Below, piece after piece: positions 21,504 to 32,500 of a stretch of DNA of 64,000 nt. Positions within the stretch are counted from its first letter, which is position 1. Each line of letters begins with the position of its first letter. The position numbers were made by a program, and so were the translations under genes. The stretch comes from Rhyacophila brunnea. Its lineage: Eukaryota > Arthropoda > Insecta > Trichoptera > Rhyacophilidae. The DNA lies in NCBI GenBank assembly GCA_022495005.1, contig JAGYXB010000612.1, forward strand, positions 868,001 through 932,000, given 5' to 3'. The notes under the pieces were generated by a model. It saw only the letters and a program-made list of their open reading frames with translations, made no database searches and was not told the DNA's origin.

Positions 21504-23216
21504 TCACATGGCGCGGTACGGCCCCTGCGATTTGAGGTACTGAATGACCAGGGAGGGCCCAGACGACACCACCTCGGGGGGTATCGCCGTCAGCGGGCAG
21601 TTCTCTATGCTCATTATCTGCAGGCCCACGCACAGCGCCAGCTCGAACGGCAGATTGCACAGGTTAGGATTGTCGTTCAGGTACAGCGATTCCAGGTTCT
21701 CCAGAGTGCCGATTTCCTCTGGCAGGTACTGCAGGTTGTTTTCGCCGACGCCCAGGTATATAAGATTAGTGAGATGACCGATGGTGCGCGGTAAGGTGCT
21801 CAGCTGGTTGGACTGGATTATCAGGCGCTGCAGCTCGTGCAGGAAACCAATCTCGCTCGGCAGGTTCTCCAGCTTGTTCTCTTCTAAATCCAGGACCCGC
21901 AGCTTGCGTAGGTTACCGATGCTGGGCGGGATCCGCCGTAGCAAATTGTTGGACAGAATCAAGACTTCCAGGTTATACAAGCAGTGAATGTCGTCAGAGA
22001 GCTTCGTCAATTGGTTGGTACCGAGATTTAACTCGACCATCTGCTCCCATGTTCCTATGTCCAGCGGAAGAGAGGTCAAAAGGTTCTCTTTCATATTCAG
22101 TTTTGTCAGTTTTTCAGCTCTCGAAAAGATACCATACGGTATTTTGTCAATCTGGTTGTGCTCCAAGTTGATGGAGTACGCGTTGGTGAACTGACCGGGG
22201 CCCCCGATGGGATAGCTAACGAAGGCGTTGCGCGATAGAGTGATGCTCGACAACTGCTTGAGGCTCGACAGAAGCCCGTCTGGCAGCTGGCAGATGGCGT
22301 TGCCCTCCACGTTAAACTCGTCCATGTTCTTGCAGTTGCTGAGCGAGGGCGGAAGCGTCGTCAGGCGGTTGTACCGCAATCCCAGCCGCGTAAGGGCCTG
22401 CAGGTTTCCGATGGTCTCCGGAATATCTAAAAGCTCATTGTGCTGCAAGTCGAGCGTCAGTAGATTGACGCAGAAGCCGATTTCTTCAGGCAAATGCTCG
22501 AGATGATTGTGAGAGACGTCGCAGGTGACCAGGTTGACTAATTTACCGATACCCGAAGACAGTTCCTTAATTTTATTCTCCCTCAAACTGAGCATGGTCA
22601 GATTTGTCAAACTTCCAATTCCGTCTCCGACCATTCTGACTCTGTTGAAGCGTAAGAACAGAGTTGACAGAGAAGTGAGTTTGTAGACGACTTCAGGGAT
22701 ATCACTCAACTTGTTGTGCCTCAAGTCGAGCACTTTTAAGGACGTTAAATTCACCAAGGAGTCGGGCAGACTCGTCAATGAGTTTTCGCTCAACGCCAGC
22801 GTCTGCAGTTCCGTGAGACACCCGATCTCCGGAGGCAAAGAAACAATTTTGTTTCCATATAAATACAGTTCGGACACGTTCCTCAGCTCTCGTATGTTGG
22901 CGGGCAGGGTCGTGATGGACGATTTACTCAGATCCAGACGGTGGCTGGACTTCTCTTTGCATTTGCTCAATTCTTTGATTATATCCAAATCGGCCTGAAT
23001 AGGCTTGTATTTTTTGGTGGTGGGCTTCGGTTTGTTTGACTCGGGGTGCTTGACGGTGACGACTTTCGGTTTGGCGCCGTCCGCCCCCGTCAGGGACGCC
23101 GTGGACAATTTCTTCTCCTTCATGCTGTTCTGTCGTTCCCGCGGGCTCACGGCTCCGGCCGGTTCAGCCTCGTCTGCGGCATCTTTCGATATATCATCTA
23201 AATTTTCTTGGCTCAT
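21504..23216 (-). CDS. Sur-8 (SHOC2): SHOC2/Sur-8 leucine-rich repeat scaffold protein
   Basis: A 570-residue protein from one uninterrupted exon. After a basic, Lys/Pro-rich, probably disordered N-terminus (residues 1-75) it is almost entirely leucine-rich repeats of the LxxLxLxxNxLxxLP type, about 20 of them, ending [11 protein letters not shown] and then [12 protein letters not shown], the characteristic SHOC2 C-terminus. Length matches the family (about 580 in human). SHOC2 forms a cytosolic complex with MRAS-GTP and the PP1 catalytic subunit that removes an inhibitory phosphate from RAF, promoting RAS-ERK signalling; that role is inferred from the family. The Met at 23216 is the first in frame and follows CpG-rich sequence. 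The absence of introns is notable in a region where neighbouring Mtl has 5-kb introns; a retrogene is possible but no poly(A) tail or duplication is evident. Confidence 0.96.
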   Translation of the reverse strand: MSQENLDDISKDAADEAEPAGAVSPRERQNSMKEKKLSTASLTGADGAKPKVVTVKHPESNKPKPTTKKYKPIQADLDIIKELSKCKEKSSHRLDLSKSSITTLPANIRELRNVSELYLYGNKIVSLPPEIGCLTELQTLALSENSLTSLPDSLVNLTSLKVLDLRHNKLSDIPEVVYKLTSLSTLFLRFNRVRMVGDGIGSLTNLTMLSLRENKIKELSSGIGKLVNLVTCDVSHNHLEHLPEEIGFCVNLLTLDLQHNELLDIPETIGNLQALTRLGLRYNRLTTLPPSLSNCKNMDEFNVEGNAICQLPDGLLSSLKQLSSITLSRNAFVSYPIGGPGQFTNAYSINLEHNQIDKIPYGIFSRAEKLTKLNMKENLLTSLPLDIGTWEQMVELNLGTNQLTKLSDDIHCLYNLEVLILSNNLLRRIPPSIGNLRKLRVLDLEENKLENLPSEIGFLHELQRLIIQSNQLSTLPRTIGHLTNLIYLGVGENNLQYLPEEIGTLENLESLYLNDNPNLCNLPFELALCVGLQIMSIENCPLTAIPPEVVSSGPSLVIQYLKSQGPYRAM

Positions 23217-23520
23217 CCCGCCGACGTGTCGCGGTCCGCAAACCGCGCGCAGACTAATAGGGCGGGAGGCTTATTCCATTTTTAAATCGAAACGATTCGC
23301 GATTATCCAGACGTCATATAATCGATATCAAATAATATGAGTAATGCGAAATCCGCCAGTCTACGGAGCGCGGATCAATTTTTACACTCGCGCGCGGCGA
23401 TTTTGGCGTTCATGTTGATCTGCGGAGTCATTTCGACGGCCATATATAATTTTCACTGTGAAAAACGACAAAATTCACATTCGTCGAGACGAACAATATG
23501 ACAGATATGCGCGCATAGGG
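23217..23520 (-). promoter_or_regulatory. CpG-rich SHOC2 5' region / putative promoter
   Basis: Immediately upstream of the SHOC2 start the sequence turns CpG-rich (CGCGGTCCGCAAACCGCGCG, then TACACTCGCGCGCGGCG), in sharp contrast with the AT-rich surroundings. This is the expected place for the 5' UTR and promoter of SHOC2. It may also serve the divergent Mtl gene, whose coding start is 3.2 kb away, but no transcript evidence is available here. Confidence 0.5.
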
Positions 23521-25282
23521 TGGATGCAGCGTTGCCGTTGCCGTAGTGTTCCCACCCCCAAATTTCGTAAAGCTCCGAATTTATTCCCGGGCTTGTACTG
23601 CCAAGGTGAAGTTCAAACGATGAAAAATAACATATTATTTAACCCCTAAATATCGCGTGCCAACACGTCAAAACGATACCAAAAGTTTGAATAATAAATA
23701 GTGCAAATATTATCGCAATGATTAATGGTATTATAAAGAAAAATAAATATTTTTTTTGGTAAATAATTTGAAGAAATTAAATTAATGTCGTTTTAATTTT
23801 AAATACCAAACATGATTAATTGTGGATACCTATCGTCAAAATCCTTAAAAAGGGTTATAATATTATCTTCGTACGAAAGTTCAATCAACAGATGAATGAA
23901 AACGCAATTTTTGGCTCAGTACTTTTCATTGATTGATAACTTAGGTAACACCGCAGATTTTAAAACTGATTAGATGGCTCGTGAAGTATAAAAATATCCG
24001 GTAAAGGTATGTACGAATAGTATTTATCATTAACCTTTGCTTCTAAGCACAATAATTTCGTTTTTCAATACCTACCTACCATGTATTTTTTTTGAAAAGT
24101 TTCGAAATATAAAAATAATGGCTGAAATCGCTGTAAAAATGTTGCAATCGTAACTTTTATATTCAACCAGGAAAGTGAAAAATCATCCAAAATTCTTGTC
24201 TATGTCATCCCAAATCTGCCAAATTAAATTGTCTCTGCTTGTTGTGTCTTGCTACTTGCTGTCGGCCTTTGTATTATTGCCGATTTTTTCGGTGTAAATA
24301 TTATTTGATATCCTTATTTCTTGCGGCGGAAAATCATCATTAAATATTTACAAAGGTAAACTATCAAAATAATACAATTGCAGCGCAAACGTGCACAGGA
24401 AATAGCCTACATTACTTAAGGCATGACCCAGCCCTCTTTACTGTATTATTAGACTGTTTGTTTTGATTGAATAATTTATGTGGTATTAATCACTCTGCCT
24501 GCGAATTTACAAAAGAGTAGTCATGCACATATTGTCATTTTTTTGTACATTTTCTCTGTGTTATACAAATATAAGTTATAAGTAGTCCACGATCCATTAA
24601 AATATAATATGGAGTAAATGGAGAAAATATATAATTAGCGAGTATTTGTTTTCACAAAGAAATGTCGGCTAGAATATTGATGCCGATTTGCTGAACATAG
24701 GCATGATAGGTTCCTCTTTCTCATTTTAATGACGAAAAGTTTTTAAAATAGCTTATCCCCTTTTTGTATGTCAAATGTTATACTTACCTATACGAAATTG
24801 GGGGCTATTTGAATTCTGGGCACGACTCAGTGACATTCTCCTCTCATTCATAAAACTAGGAGTTGTATGGACGGTTAACAACCAAGCCTCGATAATAAAA
24901 TCAACCCCGTTACAAATTATAGTTACAACAGAGGGGGGCAACTTATATGAAAGTATGATTAGGTACATACAAAAATTCTTTATGAAGTCTAAAGTGTGGT
25001 TGAATCCTGTAAAATCAGTACGAGCCACACAGCACGGCCATCATGACTGAATTTAAAATATACTTAATTATTATTTGACTTTACAGTGATCGTGCAGTAA
25101 AAAAATGTCAAACAATCTGTAACTATTTTCGGTAAAAATACATGCCATATCGTTTTTGTGGTCATTGTTTATGAGACCTAAAAACACCCAAAAATAAGTA
25201 GGTTGTATTATGTTTTGGAAACTAATGATCAACTTCGAAAAAGGCATGTAATATTATGGAGTTATATGTTTACCCTTCTTAC
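23521..25282 (+). other. SHOC2-Mtl intergenic region, likely holding Mtl 5' UTR exon(s)
   Basis: Mtl coding exon 1 begins with a splice acceptor directly before ATG, so a non-coding 5' exon must lie upstream. One candidate is about 24170-24354, a moderately GC-richer stretch ending ATTTACAAAG/GTAAAC. This is a guess from a donor-like site. Overlapping frames at 24771-25050 on both strands show no similarity to anything recognised. Confidence 0.3.
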
Positions 25283-25686
25283 CATGGCCCCCACATCCTT
25301 AAGCGGGCCCCCAGGCTATAAAATGCCTAAAGCCCTAAAGGCCTAAAGATAAAGGTAGTGTGACGCTCTACAATAGGTGTACCAAATGGTGTACGTGATA
25401 AAACTAATGTGTATATTTAGTGTTATTTGTGTATTTTAATACATCCATTTGAATTATGGAGTTGTCGATTATCGATACACAGTTAAAAATTAAATCGTAC
25501 AACCACATAATTTTAAATAATAACAATATTGAAGAACAATAGCTCCGCAGGCGACTTTTTTACTATTATAGAGGGTTTGTGATGTATATTTATATCACTT
25601 ATCTGGTTGACTCGCCACACCGGGCCTTTCCTGAGCCCGGGCCCCCAGGCTAGAGCCCTCCCAGCCCCTCCTTTGTGGGGGTCATG
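25283..25686. mobile_element. hAT-type MITE, copy 2
   Basis: Same family as 15346-15726: CATGGCCCCCACATCC at the left, TTTGTGGGGGTCATG at the right. An exact 8-bp duplication CTTCTTAC flanks it (25275-25282 and 25687-25694). It is 404 bp, slightly longer than copy 1 because of a small AAAGCCCTAAAGGCC expansion. It lies between SHOC2 and Mtl. Confidence 0.9.
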
Positions 25687-26472
25687 CTTCTTACCCTTAA
25701 CCTTACCACATTCGCGGACATGACGTCTATAAACGTCGTATTTTGTGAGATGTGATATGACAGGACGTCCTGTACTGTGGAATGAAATACGACACGATGT
25801 TTATAGAAGTCGTATTTTGGATTAAAACAATATGTTCCCTGCTACTTGTGTCACGGTGCGAACATATTTCCATTAGATAGTGTCGTATCTTAAGACTTAA
25901 CTCATTTCTATATATCTAAACTGAAAATTAAAAATTTTTTTTTTGATATGTGTCATATCACTAACATGTATTTGCTAACATGTGTCCGTGATTGTGTTAA
26001 AAAACCTTGACAATCAATCCACACGAGGCTGTTAGTTTCAAAGTTGGTAACCTCCGTATTCTGCCGGAAATTTAAGATAATCGCAAGAAACCAAGTACAT
26101 TTAGGACTGCAAATAAAATATTTTCTTTTTGCAAACATTAGAAAATAATTTGAAAAAACAAATAGGTAGCGATAGTTTTAAGATAATTTGTAAAATATTG
26201 TAAATGGTGGCTAATGAATTTAAACGACATTGCAATCAACCTCTTGTTTAATTCTATTTAACTAACAAACAGAGGTGGATTTGATAATTTGTGAATATGC
26301 TTACGATTGCATAGTATGTACTTATAGAATAAAAATCAAAAAAAGTAAAAATGAAGGTAACTTACTTTGAAACCAATAGTCTTACAAAAAATATTATCGT
26401 GATATTTCCACACTGTGGTGTTTAAATGTTATAAATAATGCATTTGTTATTATTTGATTTGACTTTCCACAG

Positions 26473-26588
26473 ATGTCATCCGGACGGCCAATCAAATGTG
26501 TCGTAGTCGGCGACGGTACCGTTGGAAAAACCTGTAAATTGATTTCGTATACCACTGATAGTTTCCCCGGAGAATATGTGCCTACAGT
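26473..26588 (+). CDS. Mtl: Mtl coding exon 1
   Basis: TTGACTTTCCACAG precedes ATG directly, so the start codon opens the exon. It encodes [20 protein letters not shown] through PTV and ends GT/GTAAGT with the Val codon split. It contains the unusual Lys22. Confidence 0.94.
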
Positions 26589-29500
26589 GTAAGTTTATTT
26601 ACATTTTGATCCATCAGATTTTTACAAACATAAATACCCATTGTGCAATAAATGACAACACCTCTCTTAGTAAATTGATTTAGTATTTATTTGATAGAAT
26701 TCAATTTTAGAATAGTTCATTACATAATTTATCGACGTTATCCACTTCTGTTGCTGTGGGTCACGGTTTCAGATTGACTGTATAGCAAATTTGCTAGAAT
26801 GGAAAAAAAAAATTTTTAAATTCACCAAGTAAAATCAAATATGGGATTGACTATATTTTACTTTGGCACCAAGCAGTTGAGAGAGTAATGGCTCGTTCAG
26901 GATGTGGAGAAAGTTTTTAGAAGAGTCCGAGAACAACCAGCGGTTGTAGTTGGAAAATTGATGACACCAGTTGAGTACATGTGTTTTAAACTTTTGCAAA
27001 ATTAGATTTTTTTAAAATTTCTTTCTTTATATTTCAATAAAATTATGGCATGGGATTCACCTCATGATGTTCGAGTGGTAGATTGTCCACTTCTGAAGCC
27101 GTGGGTCGCGGGTTAGAATCTTTATAAACATATTTATAAACAATGTTTTTGGATTCAAAGCAATGGACCTGGTATATTGTGAGTGGCTACAAACTATCCT
27201 CATTTAAAAAAGTCTCAAGAAACCTTTTTTGAGGTGGCCAAGATCCATATCGAGTTATAGAGCCAATAAAAACAATCATGATAATCTTTTCTACCTCACC
27301 TATTTTCAATTTTTGCTTGTAGAAAATAGTATAAACCTCGCTCAAAGGATTTGGACCATAAAGGATTCTTATAACAATATTTCTATTATTACATTTGTAC
27401 GTCTTTACTGAATGAGATGGTAAACTGCACAGATATTATAATGGACAATTTTACGTTGAACTTGCGCAGATTTCAAATTACACAGGAAATTTAATTATTG
27501 TTACTGATAATATTTCCGACTGCTCTTACATGAAGCCAATTGTATCGTCTTCTCTTGCTTGGCATGGCTCCAACTACGTCAGATTTTCTGTCAAAACTAT
27601 CAAACTTCACGCTTATGTGGTATGTTCATATCATCTCTGTTGGCATTTTCGTTTTTCTTACTCCATCCAGCAAGGGCTACCACTTTTTGATATTCAACAT
27701 TTTTACAGTATTTACTGCAGTTTTTCAATTAAATAATAAATTTGAATCGGTTACTTATCTACTCATCGTGACTTATTGTCTTCATACGCCTTGCAAATTG
27801 GCAAAAAAATTTCAAAGTAAAAGTGTGAAGTTCTCTTCAAATGCAGCTGCATTATGAAGTCACTTGTAGCTAACCCAATCTGTACACGTGGGGTGATTTT
27901 TTTGCTTCACTTTCTTATGCTTAGTCTCCATCTACATCAGAGGTCGGCACCATGCCCAGAATTCATACCTATTTATGAAATGAGAGGTGAAATAGAGTAT
28001 TTTAAATAAAATTGTCCTATATGGTATGTCACAATTATACACGTCGGTCCTTTTCTAACGCATGTTACAGTATTGCATAAGTCAATGAAGGAATAAGACA
28101 GAGATACGTATCAATGAAGAAATTTTCAAAGTCGAGTGTGAACACATGACGCATGACAGATAAGACGGGGTAACAAAAAAAGTATTCAAACCACAAAATT
28201 TATTCGTGTCTATCAATATAATATATTAAACTGCAAAATTCTTCAAGTAAAAAAATTAATTTGTCTGAACAAAAATTTATGTCAACAGCACTGGATCCGA
28301 GAGTATAGGTGTGGAAAACGTAACTTTTTCTGTCAAAAAAGCGAAATCATCTTATTTAAAACATATTCGCAAGTATTTGATATTGAATATACGTATTTGT
28401 TGTACCATAAAACTTATGTAGTTGCACTAAAAGCCGGCTGACAAGAACATGTTCAACTCGAAATTTGACGTAAATGAAAAATATTTGTCAAAATAATTGC
28501 TTATACTTAAGATTTAATATATAATTTTATTAAAATTGTAATTCTGACTTCCAACATTTGGCACAGAGGTGCGGAAGAAGTTTCCCAAGCTGGTCCAACT
28601 GGTAAGAAATAACTTCACATCGATTCGATATCTATTCATCATACAATCAACTCAAAAAAAATTTTGAAGTGAATTAAAGATGTATAGCGAACAGTATATT
28701 ATACTTGATACTCCTATATTAAAATTTGATACAACCTGTTCTATAATAATCGCTGTGCTTGATCGTACTTTGGTATATAGAGATTGTACACAATCTATTT
28801 TTGAATCAAAATCTTTGTCCACCTTGTCTTTTAAGGTGGTGCAATAAATCAACTACAAAAACTGTCAGACGTACACACGGCAATAGACCATATTTTGCTA
28901 CCATCTTTAAGTAAAGGTTCACAGATCCCTGTAAAGTGAACAACCTTCTACAATACTGACACACTTTGCATTTACCTCAGGAACATCATTGTATGTTTTC
29001 TTCAACAAATAATGCACAAGAATTAAGAATGTAGTAATCTTTATTGAAAGCACAACATTGCGGGTGGGTTCATTTCCCACCCAGTATAAGTATTTTGTAA
29101 AAATCGTATGTTTCTAATTCTAACTCAAATTACGAAATTTTCAATCTAGAAAAGAACATAGGTAAGTAACAATGCCGTTAATACTTTTCGTTTTATACTG
29201 CGTACTCTTGACTAAAAAAGCTGCAGCAGTAGCTCATTGAACATTAAATTTGATGAAACAACTTTACGAGCTCAAATAGTTACGCTAATCTAGAAATTGT
29301 CCACAGAATTTTCAGTAAACAAAATCATTCCGCTTGCAAGTGTTTAGTGGAGAGGGAAAACTGAAGTTGACAGTATTAGATGATTAGTGAGGTATCGAAA
29401 CACAAACTTCTTTTAGATTCAATTAAAATTGTCATTATTCACATTTATAGCATCACGTTAATATGATTGTAATTACTTATTCCGTGTGATTCCTTTATAA

Positions 29501-32500
29501 TGTTTTATTTCTGAGGAACATTATAGTATTTAATTATAATAGATAGGTATACTAAAATAATTATAACAAGTATACGAAATACCGTAATTAAACATCATAA
29601 AATAGTTACCAAACAAAATAAATATGTATTTATTAGTTAGCACATTTTTTTTGTATATCGTCGCAACGCATATTCATTTTTTATGAGTAAGACATAAAAT
29701 TTAAGTTAGGCTAAGAACAATAGAAGTATTGTGTATTGAAATAGGCCAAATAGGGTAACCCCCCAGTGCAAAAATATATTGTTTGTGAGCAGTTCTGTTA
29801 AAAGTTAATTTCAGTTTATTTATACCGCATGTTACATAATCGGTATGCACTAATCCAGTGTTTCCCAACGTGGGGTGTACGCCCCACCGGGGGGCAATTT
29901 GAATGTTTTGCGGAGCAATGTGCAAATCATTAAATATTTGGTACATTTTTTTTTGTTAAAAATGCATTTTCGAAAATATTTTTTTTATATTGCAACCATG
30001 ACTTCTCGCAAAAATTACTGTTGCCATTCCCATCATAATATTTAGTTGAATGCGGCGCTTTAGCGCTGTAAATCATATGTTACCGAAAAAAATCGTTTTT
30101 TTCACAAACTGTGGAGATTTAAGGGGGGACATGCTCGTCGAAGGTCAAAATTGAGTTTTTATTGTTTTTTCAAACCATGATCCTGGACACTCCTTAAGCG
30201 TTGTAGATAATCTATTTATATAATTTTGAAGCCTTATTATCCTTTATAGTTATTTTAAACATTTGATGACTGCATAAAGTATTTTTGTTACATAAATAGT
30301 ATTCTTTGAAACCTCTAGCTCTAATGTTTTAGAATATAGTCATATTTCGGTACATAACTGTGCAGTGGTGTTAAGATTTTTTACGTTTATTAATTTTTAA
30401 ACGCATTTATGAAACCATTAGTATAATTTATTCGAGATAATTTTTGTAAAATATTCACGATAAAAAATTATATTGATAATCTCTGTGATCCCAAATTTGA
30501 CAAGAATTAGGCATTTTATTATTCAAAAAATCGGCAAGATTAACACATTTGAAGATGATTCTAAAGATAATTATTATAAGCTATGTCTTTGACCATTCAA
30601 GTGTGATAAACATCTTATGAATAATGATTGCTTTATAATAATTATTGACCTAAGAATAGGTAGTGTTTTTTTTAAATACGCCATTTCTTTTGTCATTCCC
30701 CAGTGATTAAGCTACAACATACGGCCGTAGCCATAAATTAACAAACTATAATTAAAGTAGGGAGTAAAATTATGTTAACGCGCGTGTTTGAACATGTACC
30801 TAACCGAATTTTTTTTTATTTTTTTTTAAACGGTACATGTTCAAACACGCGCGTCAATATCATTTTACTCCCTACTTCAATTATAGTTTATTAATTTATG
30901 GCTACGGCCGTATGTTGTAGTTTAACCACTGGGGAATGACAAAAGAAATGGCGTATTTCAAAAAAACACTACCTTATTCTTAGGTCAATAATTATTATAA
31001 AGCAATCATTATTCATAAGATGTTTATCGCACTTGAATGGTCAAGGACATAGCTTATAATAAATATCTTTAGAATCATCTTCAAATGTGTTAATCTTGCC
31101 GATTTTTTGAATAATAAAATGCCTAATTCTTGTCAAATTTGGGATCATAGAGATTATCAATATAATTTTATATCGTGAATATTTTACAAAAATTATCTCG
31201 TAATAAATTATACTAATGGTTTCATAAATGCGTTTAAAAATTAATAAATGTAAAAATCTTAACACCACTGCACAGTTATGTACCGAAATATGACTATATT
31301 CTAAAACATTAGAGCGAGAGGTTTAAAAGAATACTATTTTATGTAACAAAATACTTTATGCAGTCATCAAATGTTTAAAATAACTATAAAGGATAATAAG
31401 GCTTCAAAATTATATAAATAGATTATCTACAACGTTTAAGGAGTGTCCAGGATCATGGTTTGAAAATACAATAAAAACTCAATTTTGACCTACGACGAGC
31501 ACGTGGGCCGTTAAGATTAAAATTGACCAAATTAGTCCTCACATAAAAACTCTTTGCAGCTCACATCAAGCATAAGGATCGCACTATTTTTTTCCGAGTT
31601 GTACATCTAATATAATATTTATTATACATAGGTAGGTACTTACTTACGAAAGTAAAATTGTAAATAGTATTTATTACCTATGTGCATTTTTTTTATTTTA
31701 AGCAATTCATTTTTTTCAGAATTTATTAGTTAACTATGAAATTTTGATAGGGGGAGCATGGAGATTTTTCGTATTTCTGCATTGAACGCGAAAACAATAT
31801 AATATGTTTAAAATGTACATTAACAGTTGTTTTAGGCTTTTAGGGAGTGCGTCCTAATAAATCATTACACAAAAAGGCACCCAGAATACAATCAAATTTA
31901 CGCATAGGCACAACAAACATTCCAGTACAATTTGAAACTTTAGGTTAGGTTAAATTGTATTGGTCTTAGTTAAGTGCATCTTTAAGAATTAATGACAGTG
32001 AATGAAATAGGTGTGGGGTTAAAGTGGTTAGACTCTTGTTAGATTGTTCGAAAAATTGGGATCGCAATTATGTAAGATATTATTGTGTCATGTTGTTTAA
32101 TTTCGTGTGGTCACCAGAGTAATTATTATGTCCTGTATAGATTGCTCTGTTTGAAGACGGAGCGTTAAAAATACTCTCTTCTATATTTTAGAAGTCGAAA
32201 TCTTGGGCATGATGCCGACCCTTGATCAACATGAACGAAGGTTTTCTTCAACATTTTTGGTTTCGTCAATCTAATGTTTTATTGTTTTTCAGATTTGACA
32301 ACTACTCCGCCCCGATGGTAGTGGACGGAGTGGCAGTCTCTTTAGGCCTGTGGGATACGGCGGGCCAGGAGGATTACGACCGTCTGCGGCCGCTGAGCTA
32401 TCCACAAACCGATATTTTTCTTATTTGCTTCAGTGTTACTAGGTAATAACCAAAGAAAAGCAGTTGCATTAACCCATAAATGAAAGATTTTTTCAATTAA

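Noticed and set aside
24771..25050. Overlapping 85- and 91-codon frames on opposite strands
   Set aside because: No recognisable similarity, and the two strands are open over the same bases; no splice or poly(A) support.
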